7,662 nt of DNA from Clostridiaceae bacterium (GTDB taxonomy: Bacteria; Bacillota; Clostridia; Oscillospirales; Acutalibacteraceae), in NCBI GenBank assembly GCA_016281115.1, contig JAEEHZ010000015.1, forward strand, positions 1-7,662, in the 5' to 3' direction. Made by a program: the position numbers and the translations under genes. The notes beneath the pieces were generated by a model. The model searched no databases. It saw only the letters and a program-made list of their open reading frames with translations, and was not told the origin of the DNA. The stretch's first letter is position 1, and each line of letters opens with the position of its first letter. This document shows, piece by piece, positions 1 to 6,942 of the stretch.

Positions 1-588
1 AACAGAGAAAAACAGGCTGAAGAATTAGCCGCTTACATAGATGAAAAAGTTAATACGGCAAAAACAAACAGTGCAAAAATACCGCAAGATGAGCGCGTTA
101 CCGTTATGTTCGGCACGGGAACTTCGGGGCTTGACTGCAACGCCAAAGGCTCCGTTCAGGCGGATGTCATAGAGCTTATAGGCGCGGAAAACGCCGTTGT
201 TGTGGAAGATGTAAGCAACAAAGGCGGCGGAAATCCTATAAATATGGAACAGCTTTACAATTTTGATCCCGATGTAATAATATTTGACGCCGCCGGCGCA
301 TATGATGTGGTTTTTGAAGATACGGCTTGGCAACAGCTAAATGCCGTAAAGAACAAAAAGGTCTATGAAATACCCGTTTTGCCTTATAACTGGATGGCAA
401 ATCCGCCTTCCGTTAACAGGATACTCGGTATAAGCTGGCTTGGTAATTTGCTTTACCCCGAAATATATGATTATGATATGGTTACCGAGGCACAAAGATA
501 CTACAAACTATTCTGGCACTATGAGCTTTCAAAAACGGAAGCAGAGGAAATGCTTAATAAATCTACACTGCTAAATCAAACCCGATAG
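1..588 (+). CDS. ABC importer substrate-binding protein, FepB/BtuF type (5' end missing)
   Basis: The reading frame is open from the first base, so this is the C-terminal 195 residues of a longer protein; the signal peptide and N-terminal lobe lie outside the window. The visible part matches the C-terminal half of class III (helical-backbone) binding proteins that capture iron chelates, cobalamin or oxyanions outside the membrane. Signs are the amphipathic helix rich in E/A/K at residues 1-20, the strand-turn MEQLYNFDPDVIIF (82-95, the usual 'E.l...dPDvIi' element), W110 and VKNKKVYEIP (116-125), and the PPSVNRILGISWLGNLLYP stretch (135-153) common in this family. The following permease and ATPase genes complete the importer. 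The substrate cannot be read from the sequence; linkage to xdhC makes molybdate/tungstate or a related chelate plausible. The stop is TAG at 586-588, and the gap to the permease is only 38 nt with no terminator. Confidence 0.88.
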   Translation, partial: NREKQAEELAAYIDEKVNTAKTNSAKIPQDERVTVMFGTGTSGLDCNAKGSVQADVIELIGAENAVVVEDVSNKGGGNPINMEQLYNFDPDVIIFDAAGAYDVVFEDTAWQQLNAVKNKKVYEIPVLPYNWMANPPSVNRILGISWLGNLLYPEIYDYDMVTEAQRYYKLFWHYELSKTEAEEMLNKSTLLNQTR

Positions 589-626
589 GTTATATGTTAA
601 AATAAAATTAAAAGGACAGCGATATT

Positions 627-1694
627 ATGACTAAACTAAAAGAACATAATAATTATAAAATTAAATTTATCGTTCTTTCTGTCATATTTGTCGCTGCTTT
701 TTTTGCGTCTTTTATGCTCGGCAGGTATAAGTTATACCCTTTCGAAGTCATTAAGATCATTCTGGGCGGCATATGCGATAGGTTATCTAGTTTTATTCCT
801 TCACTGAAAGATGCTTTTTATGATAACAGCATACCTTCTCAAGCCTATACCGTCGTTTTTAATGTAAGGCTTCCGCGTATCATAGCTGCTGTGCTTATAG
901 GTGCTGCGTTGTCTGTTTCAGGTGCGGCATATCAGGGTATGTTCAGAAATCCCATGGTTTCTCCCGATATTTTGGGCGCGTCGGGCGGCGCAGGCTTCGG
1001 CGCGGCGTTGGCGATTTTATTGGGATTTGGATATGCAGGAATCTCGGTTTCATCTTTTTGCTTTGGACTTGTTGCCGTATTGGCTGCATTTGTTATGAGC
1101 AAGGCTGGCAGGGGGAACTCCACACTGTCGCTTGTTTTGGCAGGTATGATGATAAATTCACTTTTTTCTTCGGGAACATCATTTATAAAGCTTATTGCCG
1201 ATACACAATCTCAATTGCCTGCCATTACATATTGGCTTATGGGAAGCCTTACATCAATTAAGCCGGGAGACACATTATTCTTGTTTGTGACTGTTTTGCT
1301 GGGCTTGACACCGATAATCCTCTTAAGCTGGAGAATAAACCTTTTGACCTCCGGCGATGACGAGGCAAGAAGTATGGGTGTTAACGTATCTGCGCTTAAG
1401 ATCGTTATAATTATCTGCGCTACATTTATGACCGCCGCCTGTGTTTCCGTAAGCGGTATGATAGGCTGGGTAGGCTTGGTTATTCCGCATTTTTGCAGAC
1501 GCTTATTCGGCTATGATTATAAGCGCATCATCCCCGGGGCTATCTTGCTCGGCTCAAGCTTTTTGCTTATAACCGACGATATAGCAAGGGTTGCGGTTGC
1601 AAGCGAAATACCAATAGGAATACTCACATCGTTTGTGGGCGCTCCCGTGTTTATTTATATGATCATTGGAAAGGGGGAGCGTTATGAGTATTGA
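627..1694 (+). CDS. FecCD/BtuC-family ABC transporter permease
   Basis: This is the membrane channel subunit of a type II ABC importer, expected to work as a homodimer in the cytoplasmic membrane with the upstream binding protein and the downstream ATPase. The 355-residue length is normal for the family. Hallmarks are RLPR at 81-84, an A/G-rich helix ending in SGAAYQGMFRNPMVSPDILG (98-117), the ATPase-contacting segment GDDEARSMGV (243-252), and GMIGWVGLVIPHFCRRLFG (277-295), the counterpart of the usual 'G.I.FVGLivPH..R...G' block. About nine or ten hydrophobic segments are visible, including 14-32, 85-105, 118-135, 139-157, 166-182, 216-234, 257-278, 301-316 and 329-347. The ATG at 627 is preceded by AAAGGA (611-616), 10 nt away. 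The 3' end overlaps the ATPase gene by 11 nt, which implies translational coupling. Substrate is not determinable; FecCD permeases carry iron siderophores, heme, cobalamin, and molybdate/tungstate in MolBC-type systems. Confidence 0.95.
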   Translation: MTKLKEHNNYKIKFIVLSVIFVAAFFASFMLGRYKLYPFEVIKIILGGICDRLSSFIPSLKDAFYDNSIPSQAYTVVFNVRLPRIIAAVLIGAALSVSGAAYQGMFRNPMVSPDILGASGGAGFGAALAILLGFGYAGISVSSFCFGLVAVLAAFVMSKAGRGNSTLSLVLAGMMINSLFSSGTSFIKLIADTQSQLPAITYWLMGSLTSIKPGDTLFLFVTVLLGLTPIILLSWRINLLTSGDDEARSMGVNVSALKIVIIICATFMTAACVSVSGMIGWVGLVIPHFCRRLFGYDYKRIIPGAILLGSSFLLITDDIARVAVASEIPIGILTSFVGAPVFIYMIIGKGERYEY

Positions 1695-3189
1695 GATTAA
1701 AAATCTCAGCTTTTCTTATGGTGAGCATAAAGTCATTGACGATATTTCGTTTAAGGCAAACAACGGCGAATTTATTGCGCTTTTGGGACCCAATGGGACA
1801 GGAAAAAGCACACTTTTTAAGTGTATATTGGGTATCAACAAAGGCTATGACGGTGCTATATTGATAGATAACGAAAACGCGGCATCATATACGCCTCAAA
1901 GGCTTGCAGGCAAAATTGCGTATGTGCCGCAATACTCGGCTCCGGTGTTCGATTATACCGTTTTAGACACCGTGCTTATGGGAATGGCAGCGGAAATACC
2001 CAAGTTTTCTTCGCCGAAAAAAGAGCATATAAACAAAGCTATGGATATTTTGAAAAGCTTAGGTATAGAGCATCTCAAAAACCGCGGTTGCGGGAAAATA
2101 AGCGGCGGCGAAAGACAACTTACAATGCTTGCCCGTGCGTTGGCGCAGGGTGCAAGAACGCTTGTGCTTGACGAGCCCTGCTCAGGGCTGGATTACGGTA
2201 ATCAGTTTAAGGTCATGAGTAAAATAAGCCGGTTGGCGTCTGACGGTTATACAGTTATTATGTCAACACACGACCCAAATCAGGCGTTTTTGTACGCGGA
2301 CAAGGCATTGGCTCTCAAAAACGGTAAAATATCTGCATTCGGCTCTCCGTCAACTACTTTAGACGAAAATATCCTCTCACTGCTGTATGGGATAAACGTT
2401 AAGAAATTCGATATAAACTTAGATAATAAGGATATTACGATATGCGTGCCGAAAGGGGAGAGACGCCCCGCAATGCATATGTGGAAGCCCGAAATGATAG
2501 AGTATATGACGCGCGCTTCGCTTTTCGGAGATTATAATAAACAGCTTGCCGCTATAATATCAAAGCATATAAGTAATGACGATACTTTATGTGACGCAGG
2601 CTGTGGACTTGGCTTTTTGAGCAGGGAACTGTCACCGTATGCCAAAAGCGTAACGGCTGTTGATATTAATGACAGAGCATTGTCTGTTCTTAAAAACGAT
2701 TTGCAAAACTACCCTAATGTAACCGGTGAAAATTGTGATATTTTTGAATATAGTAAAAGTGAATTCGATATTATGGTCTTTAATTACTTTGGTAAGATCG
2801 ATGAAATTATGTCGATAGCACAAAGACTGTGCAAAAAGAGAATAATTATCGTAAAACGCTCAACTGATAAGCACGGCTTTTCTTTCGATTTAGACAGCAT
2901 TTCGGGAAACATAAGGCTCAATACCGATGATTATCTCGATAATCACGGTATCAAATATATTAAAGAGCAATACTCGATAGAATTCGGTCAGCCGCTTAAA
3001 AGTATAGAGGACGCCGTAAGATTCTTTAATTTATACAGAAGCCCTGATTCGGCAAAAATGTCGGAATCAGACATTAAAGAGAAAATTGTACCTATCAATA
3101 AAAACGACTATAACTATTATTATCCCTACAAAAAAGAAATAGCTGTTTATGTTATAAATATGAAAGATATAGAAGGAGCAGTAAAATGA
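1684..3189 (+). CDS. ABC importer ATPase fused to a class I SAM-dependent methyltransferase
   Basis: The protein has 501 residues in two parts. Residues 1-250 form a complete FecE/BtuD-like ATPase: Walker A GPNGTGKST (35-43), Q-loop Q83, signature ISGGERQ (139-145), Walker B LVLDEP (160-165), D-loop SGLD (167-170) and switch H196. It should power the upstream permease. Residues 264-501 form a Rossmann methyltransferase: motif I DAGCGLG (304-310), acidic residue D327 in AVDIND, and FDIMVFNYFGK (361-371) at the motif IV position. The linker (about 250-263) is short, and one uninterrupted frame runs through both parts. I chose ATG 1684, which has AAAGGGGG (1670-1677) 6 nt upstream; the in-frame TTG at 1666 has no such site. 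The gene overlaps the permease by 11 nt and xdhC by 4 nt. What is methylated is unknown; small stand-alone methyltransferases near such importers are my recollection, not shown here. The ATPase assignment is very secure, and the methyltransferase fold is secure from motifs. Confidence 0.95.
   Translation: MSIEIKNLSFSYGEHKVIDDISFKANNGEFIALLGPNGTGKSTLFKCILGINKGYDGAILIDNENAASYTPQRLAGKIAYVPQYSAPVFDYTVLDTVLMGMAAEIPKFSSPKKEHINKAMDILKSLGIEHLKNRGCGKISGGERQLTMLARALAQGARTLVLDEPCSGLDYGNQFKVMSKISRLASDGYTVIMSTHDPNQAFLYADKALALKNGKISAFGSPSTTLDENILSLLYGINVKKFDINLDNKDITICVPKGERRPAMHMWKPEMIEYMTRASLFGDYNKQLAAIISKHISNDDTLCDAGCGLGFLSRELSPYAKSVTAVDINDRALSVLKNDLQNYPNVTGENCDIFEYSKSEFDIMVFNYFGKIDEIMSIAQRLCKKRIIIVKRSTDKHGFSFDLDSISGNIRLNTDDYLDNHGIKYIKEQYSIEFGQPLKSIEDAVRFFNLYRSPDSAKMSESDIKEKIVPINKNDYNYYYPYKKEIAVYVINMKDIEGAVK
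2451..2475 (+). promoter_or_regulatory. Possible internal ribosome binding site and start at the ATPase/methyltransferase junction
   Basis: A purine run GAAAGGGGAGAGA (2451-2463) lies 12 nt before an in-frame ATG at 2473 (M264), with a second ATG at 2479 (M266). Starting at 2473 would give a free-standing methyltransferase of 238 residues, a normal size for such enzymes. The GGGG (2455-2458) can pair with CCCC (2466-2469), so a 4-bp hairpin might cover the site. The spacing is longer than ideal, and the run also encodes the linker residues KGER, so this could be coincidence. Confidence 0.3.
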
Positions 3190-4205
3190 GAACTTTGTTT
3201 GAAACGTTGAAAAACAGCCTTAAACAAGGCAAAAATTCCGTTTTGTGCAGTATAATAGCAAGCTCAGGCTCAACCCCCAGAGGCAGCGGCGCTAAGATGC
3301 TTGTGTTTGAAGACGGCTCAATCTGCGGAACAATAGGCGGCGGAGCCGTAGAATATAGGGCTATCTGCCTTGCACGCGATATACACAAAAGTAAAATTTC
3401 GCAAACAGAGCATTATTTGCTCCATAAAAATGACGTTGCGGATATAGGTATGATATGCGGAGGAGACGTAACCGTATATTTCCGACTTTTCCGCGCAGAT
3501 TGCGAAAACGATGTAATTCTGTCCGAAAAGCTTTATAACGCAGTTTGCGGTTGTGATGACGTGTGGCTTATCACCGAGATAAGTGAGGGAAAAGCAGGAA
3601 ACATAGGAACTTACGATAAGAAAAACGGCTTATTCTTTGAAGGACACAGCGAGGATGAATTTTTGCCGTATATCAAAAAACAGTCTGTGCTTGTAAAGGA
3701 CAGATTTTTCGTTGAGCCTTTGGTGCAAAGCGGCTTTGTTTATATTTTCGGCGGCGGACACGTTTCACAGCAATTGGTGCCTGTTATCGCAAAGCTTGGT
3801 TTCAGACCGGTAATTGTTGAAGACCGGGAAAAATTTACGGACCCTGGGCTTTTTGACGGTGTATACAAAACAATTGAGGCGGATTTTTCAAAACTTGAAG
3901 AAAGCGTATTGGTAAAACCCGAGGATTATATAGTAATAATGACAAGAGGTCATATGGCTGATTTTGATGCGCTCGAGTTTGCGCTCAAAACGCCCGCCTC
4001 TTATATAGGACTTATCGGCAGCAAAAAGAAAATGGCGTCAACCCTGCAAAGGTTAAGAGCAGACGGGATTGATGAGAGCCAGTTTTCAAGGATACACAAC
4101 CCCATAGGCATTGAAATTAAAGCGGAAACACCCGAAGAAATAGCAATAAGCATAGCCGCACAGCTTATTCTTCATAGAGCTGAGGAGAGAGTGGCTTTAA
4201 GCTGA
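3186..4205 (+). CDS. xdhC: XdhC/CoxI-family molybdenum cofactor maturation protein
   Basis: Known XdhC proteins bind molybdenum cofactor in the cytoplasm, hold it during sulfuration and hand it to molybdenum hydroxylases such as xanthine dehydrogenase. At 339 residues this protein has both family domains. The N-terminal CoxI domain shows ASSGSTPRGSGAKM (25-38), GTIGGGAVE (48-56) and the conserved-looking MICGGDV (89-95). The C-terminal Rossmann domain shows FGGGHVSQQLVPV (188-200), an acidic strand end VEDR (211-214), TRGHMADFDAL (253-263), YIGLIGSKKK (273-282) and the closing NPIGIEIKAETPEEIAISI (305-323). The ATG at 3186 overlaps the previous stop codon as ATGA, and AGAAGGAG (3171-3178) lies 7 nt upstream, so translation is coupled to the ATPase-methyltransferase. 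No hydroxylase subunit is in the window; the target enzyme must be encoded elsewhere, possibly upstream of the window. The operon appears to end here, before the terminator at 4251. Confidence 0.94.
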   Translation: MRTLFETLKNSLKQGKNSVLCSIIASSGSTPRGSGAKMLVFEDGSICGTIGGGAVEYRAICLARDIHKSKISQTEHYLLHKNDVADIGMICGGDVTVYFRLFRADCENDVILSEKLYNAVCGCDDVWLITEISEGKAGNIGTYDKKNGLFFEGHSEDEFLPYIKKQSVLVKDRFFVEPLVQSGFVYIFGGGHVSQQLVPVIAKLGFRPVIVEDREKFTDPGLFDGVYKTIEADFSKLEESVLVKPEDYIVIMTRGHMADFDALEFALKTPASYIGLIGSKKKMASTLQRLRADGIDESQFSRIHNPIGIEIKAETPEEIAISIAAQLILHRAEERVALS

Positions 4206-4250
4206 CATAATCGGCAATCCGTGACAGTGTTGCGTGAATTTATCAAAAAT

Positions 4251-4290
4251 AGCCGGGAGAAACGATACTGTATTATCGTTTCTCCCGGCT
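4251..4290. terminator. Bidirectional intrinsic terminator between convergent genes
   Basis: Two perfectly complementary 17-base arms (4251-4267 and 4274-4290) enclose a 6-base loop, with a GC-rich base (AGCCGGGAGA). Read on the - strand the hairpin is followed by ATTTTTGATA, a fair T-tract, and it begins 5 nt after the SPOCS-LysM stop codon. On the + strand it is followed by TTTATACTATTT, a weaker tract, 45 nt after the xdhC stop. It should end both the xdhC operon and the - strand spore operon, more efficiently for the latter. Confidence 0.87.
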
Positions 4291-4295
4291 TTATA

Positions 4296-5828
4296 CTATT
4301 TGCTCGGTAAAAGCAAAATTCCTTTTTTGAGCTTATCGTTATCATTTAAATTGTTTTCCTGCAAAACTGCCTCAGGCGAAACACGGTGCTTTTTGCATAT
4401 CTCCCACAGGCTTTCGTCATCGTCAGCATAATAGACAGTAAGCGCAGGCGATTTTTTGGGGTCTATATCACTGCTTTCGTCATAAGTGGCGGCGCACACG
4501 GTTTTTATATCGCTCAAGCAATACACAACTCCCTGCAGAAGGATATCGCATTTTATATCAATATTTCCGCTTTCGTCAAGCTTTGCTGAGATGTTTTCGG
4601 CGCAGGCGTATATTTCACCTTCTAAACAGCAGTTTTCCTGCATTGTATCTATCGGAACGGATATATCCGAACACTTTTCAATGAACACGATTTCGTTTTC
4701 TTCCGTTACTGCAAGTATGTTAAATGAAATTTTTCCTTGTGCCGCTGCGGAGTTTTGATTTGATGATATACTAAGGTTTACCGCACAGTTTTGCCATACG
4801 TCAATAATATCGTCTATGTTTCTCTCGGTGGCAGGCACGGTGGTCTTGTAAGAAAAAGTTGTTTTTAGTTGTTCGGGATCAAGGGGCAATACAGTGTTTT
4901 CGTATTGAACAGACATGTCGTGTTTTGTTGAATATGTATCTGCAAGCAAGGTTACGGGATCTTTGTCAAATGCCATAACTGAGGCTGAAAGCTTGATATC
5001 GGTTTCAACGGTTTTATTTTCATTGTCAATTTGTATTCCTATATTGCTCACGCAGGGAACAATAGTGCATTTGCAGTTTTCGTCCGCACCCTCGGCGTCA
5101 AATATTTTGTTGAACGGAACTGTATATTCGGCTGACGCACGGGTACTGTTTTCTATATCGGAGACATACATCAGCTTAACTTTTGCCGTTCCGTTTACCA
5201 TAACCTTGTCTGGAACACATTTTATATCATCAATGATTATACATACATCTTTTTTCAGGACGTTTTCTACAGTAGGACTGTCAGGTGACAATTGGTTTTC
5301 TCCGCTTATAGAAAACATATTTTCGCCAAGCCCTTTTAACTGTGCAACAGTTACCTGACTCGTCTTTTTTCGCGCGTCAGTGCCTGAGATATCTGCTGTT
5401 ATTTCCTTTTCGGCAGGGCATATGACCTTAGCGCAAATGCTGAACGCACCGTGGATATCTATACGCCTTTGAGACAAAGCTCTGCAGTTTACATATTCTG
5501 TTTCGGCGGTAGTAAGTATTATATAGCTTGCCGGAATGTTTTTAACATTTATTCTGGTGTTAAAAGGAATATTATGCTCAAAGCAGTGCAAAATATCTCC
5601 GTCTTCACCGGTGTAAAATACCGTAACGGCAGATGTGCCGTCTATTTCAAGCACATCTCCGTTTATTGATTTTGAGTTTACAAGAGGATTTATCTTGCAC
5701 TTTAACACTCTTTTTATGTCAGCGCAGTAATCGGGCATTGTTAAATCGGCGTCTACAGCCTGTTCTTTGCATCCCGAAAAGGCTATTGCCGCAACTTTGA
5801 TTTTTTGTTTTGTCAATTCGTATTCCAT
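4296..5828 (-). CDS. SPOCS (DUF3794) repeat protein with C-terminal LysM domain, probable spore-envelope protein
   Basis: The 510-residue protein is built from repeated beta-rich SPOCS/DUF3794 modules and a terminal LysM. The first module includes MPDYCADIKRVLKCKI (31-46, the family's 'PD...IL...' entry) and runs to about 125. A second spans about 195-285 with the recurring 'V.G....K..Y' pattern (211-221), and a weaker third covers about 365-440. LysM covers about 463-508 (YYADDDESLWEICKKHRV, then EAVLQENNL), which binds glycan such as spore peptidoglycan. There is no signal peptide or membrane segment, consistent with synthesis in the mother cell cytoplasm and assembly onto the spore; this location is inference from the family. 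It has 21 cysteines, a high number. I chose ATG 5828 because AAAGGA lies upstream (5841-5846), though with a long 12-nt spacing; the in-frame TTG at 5876 has no such site. It is the last gene of the - strand group, ending at the terminator. Confidence 0.91.
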   Translation of the reverse strand: MEYELTKQKIKVAAIAFSGCKEQAVDADLTMPDYCADIKRVLKCKINPLVNSKSINGDVLEIDGTSAVTVFYTGEDGDILHCFEHNIPFNTRINVKNIPASYIILTTAETEYVNCRALSQRRIDIHGAFSICAKVICPAEKEITADISGTDARKKTSQVTVAQLKGLGENMFSISGENQLSPDSPTVENVLKKDVCIIIDDIKCVPDKVMVNGTAKVKLMYVSDIENSTRASAEYTVPFNKIFDAEGADENCKCTIVPCVSNIGIQIDNENKTVETDIKLSASVMAFDKDPVTLLADTYSTKHDMSVQYENTVLPLDPEQLKTTFSYKTTVPATERNIDDIIDVWQNCAVNLSISSNQNSAAAQGKISFNILAVTEENEIVFIEKCSDISVPIDTMQENCCLEGEIYACAENISAKLDESGNIDIKCDILLQGVVYCLSDIKTVCAATYDESSDIDPKKSPALTVYYADDDESLWEICKKHRVSPEAVLQENNLNDNDKLKKGILLLPSK

Positions 5829-5893
5829 AATATAAGTCAGTCCTTTCGATAGTTTAGTAATTATTATGAAATACAAGCTGAATATATGATAAA
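5829..5893 (-). other. Intergenic gap between DUF4363 and SPOCS-LysM genes
   Basis: This 65-nt gap holds the ribosome binding site GAAAGGA (5841-5847) of the SPOCS-LysM gene and is otherwise AT-rich. There is no terminator hairpin in it, so read-through from the DUF421/DUF4363 genes is expected. A separate promoter for the SPOCS-LysM gene is possible, but no convincing vegetative or sporulation sigma-factor site can be read. Confidence 0.5.
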
Positions 5894-6268
5894 TCAGAAA
5901 AAGTTTTCAAACTTAATGATCTCAGTATCATCTATGGCATCTATCAAAACTTTCATTTTAGCGCACTCCGAATACACAAGATCGTAATTGTTGTTTTTAC
6001 AGTGCTGCCTTACAGCATAAATCAGACAGCTTACAGCGTCAATTTCATCGTGGTCAAGAAAAAGACAAAGCTTGTTTTTGTCTTTTTCCCATTTCGAATA
6101 CAATTCTTCTGCTTGCTTATAAATTGTGTTTTTATCTGCCGATGATTCAAGCACCGTTTCGGTCAATTTAAACACATCGTCCATTGCAGAGTGTACAACA
6201 AATATTTGCGCCGTGCAAACTGCTGCCGCTATCAGCAGCAGAGCAAAACAAGAATAAATCCTGCTCAA
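5894..6268 (-). CDS. DUF4363 family membrane-anchored protein
   Basis: This small protein of 124 residues has one N-terminal hydrophobic segment (about 7-26), either an anchor or an uncleaved signal, and an alpha-helical remainder predicted outside the cytoplasmic face of that membrane. The family is recognised from the 'W....L..FLDHDEID' element (W60, then FLDHDEID at 70-77) and the closing acidic stretch DDTEIIKFENFF (113-124). Its molecular function is unknown; members occur in spore-forming Firmicutes, commonly next to DUF421 genes. The start is TTG at 6268, overlapping the DUF421 stop as TTGA, with GAAAGGA (6277-6283) exactly 8 nt upstream. The first internal ATG (M29) would remove the whole membrane segment and has no comparable site, so TTG is preferred. 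Six cysteines are present (7, 18, 68, 81, 90, 102). Translational coupling to DUF421 suggests that the two products work together. Confidence 0.87.
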   Translation of the reverse strand: MSRIYSCFALLLIAAAVCTAQIFVVHSAMDDVFKLTETVLESSADKNTIYKQAEELYSKWEKDKNKLCLFLDHDEIDAVSCLIYAVRQHCKNNNYDLVYSECAKMKVLIDAIDDTEIIKFENFF

Positions 6269-6942
6269 TTTGATTTTCCTTTCTTATTCTTTTTATCATT
6301 CTTTTCTTTTTCCGTTATTTTTACTGTTCCGCCGGTAGATTCCGTCATAAGGAATATATCTTTAATGTTTTTGTGTTTTTTCTTTATGGTTTTTTTAATG
6401 TCTTCTGTTGTGGTTTTTAAGAGAGTACATGATGAGTTGGAAATCTCGCCGTCGCTTACAACAATGACGTCCATATCTCCCTGCGGAATCTGGGGATTGT
6501 TTTCTTTCTTTAATATGCTTAGTTTACCGTTTGTTTCAACAATGCCGTAAATTACATCATCAAGAGAGAAAACCTCGTTTTGTCTCAGCTGCTCAAACAG
6601 ATCTTCTATACTCATACGAAGCATTTTAAGCTCTGTTTGGCATATTTTACCGTTTTCTATTACCACTATCGGTTTGCCGCATACAACGCGGCGTATTTTT
6701 TTGTTTTTTATCATCAGAATCGATAACAGGATCTCGCACACCACGAGAAGACAAATGGGAATAAAGCCTCCCATAAGCGGTTTGCCGGGGTTTTCCATAG
6801 GTATTGAAGCAATGTCGGATATTAAAAGCGTAATTACAAGCTCAGACGTCTGCATATCTCCTATCTGTCTTTTTCCCATAAGTCTTATGGCTAAAAGTAT
6901 AGTAATATACAAAAAAAGTGTTCGCAAAATTGTGGTAAGCAA
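6265..6942 (-). CDS. DUF421 (YetF-like) integral membrane protein
   Basis: The protein has 225 residues and three N-terminal membrane segments (about 2-20, 34-48 and 57-77), followed by the cytosolic YetF-type domain. Family marks are RLMGKRQIGDMQTSELVI (20-37), SDIASIPMENPGKPL (42-56), GKPIVVIENGKI (89-100) and DLFEQLRQNEVFSLDDV (114-130). The C-terminus is a lysine-rich tail (about 209-225). DUF421 proteins of Bacillus (YetF, YdfR, and the 2Duf protein of spoVA-type elements) are located in the spore inner membrane and affect spore resistance and germination; by analogy this one may too, which fits the adjacent gerA-type gene. The start is TTG at 6942, directly after an in-frame TGA, so no earlier start is possible; GAAAGG (6954-6959) sits 11 nt upstream. 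An out-of-frame ATG at 6946 is better spaced but reads only 34 codons with no family similarity. It is the first gene of the - strand group. Confidence 0.92.
   Translation of the reverse strand: MLTTILRTLFLYITILLAIRLMGKRQIGDMQTSELVITLLISDIASIPMENPGKPLMGGFIPICLLVVCEILLSILMIKNKKIRRVVCGKPIVVIENGKICQTELKMLRMSIEDLFEQLRQNEVFSLDDVIYGIVETNGKLSILKKENNPQIPQGDMDVIVVSDGEISNSSCTLLKTTTEDIKKTIKKKHKNIKDIFLMTESTGGTVKITEKEKNDKKNKKGKSN

Noticed and set aside
586..626. Possible promoter or terminator between binding-protein and permease genes
   Set aside because: The 38-nt gap has only an AAAGGA ribosome binding site; there is no hairpin with a T-tract and no convincing promoter pair.
1666..1683. TTG start 18 nt upstream for the ATPase-methyltransferase
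   Set aside because: ATG 1684 has a strong ribosome binding site at ideal spacing, and the ATPase family normally begins right at 'IEIKNLSFSYG'; the TTG would translate the binding site itself.
4915..5358. Open frame of 147 codons on the + strand
   Set aside because: It lies entirely opposite the SPOCS-LysM gene, has no ribosome binding site or family similarity, and is a shadow of the coding strand; the same holds for 4234-4758 and 5451-5669.
5829..5876. TTG start at 5876 adding 16 residues to the SPOCS-LysM protein
   Set aside because: The added residues include the AAAGGA site and show no family similarity; ATG 5828 is the better start.
5848..5876. Possible sigma-A promoter on the - strand (TTGTAT, 17 nt, ACTATC)
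   Set aside because: The -10 element is too far from TATAAT, and the region is so AT-rich that such near-matches are expected by chance.
6191..6550. Open frame of 119 codons on the + strand across the DUF421/DUF4363 junction
   Set aside because: Its phenylalanine/serine-rich translation mirrors the lysine-rich tail of DUF421 on the other strand; both opposing genes have family motifs and ribosome binding sites.
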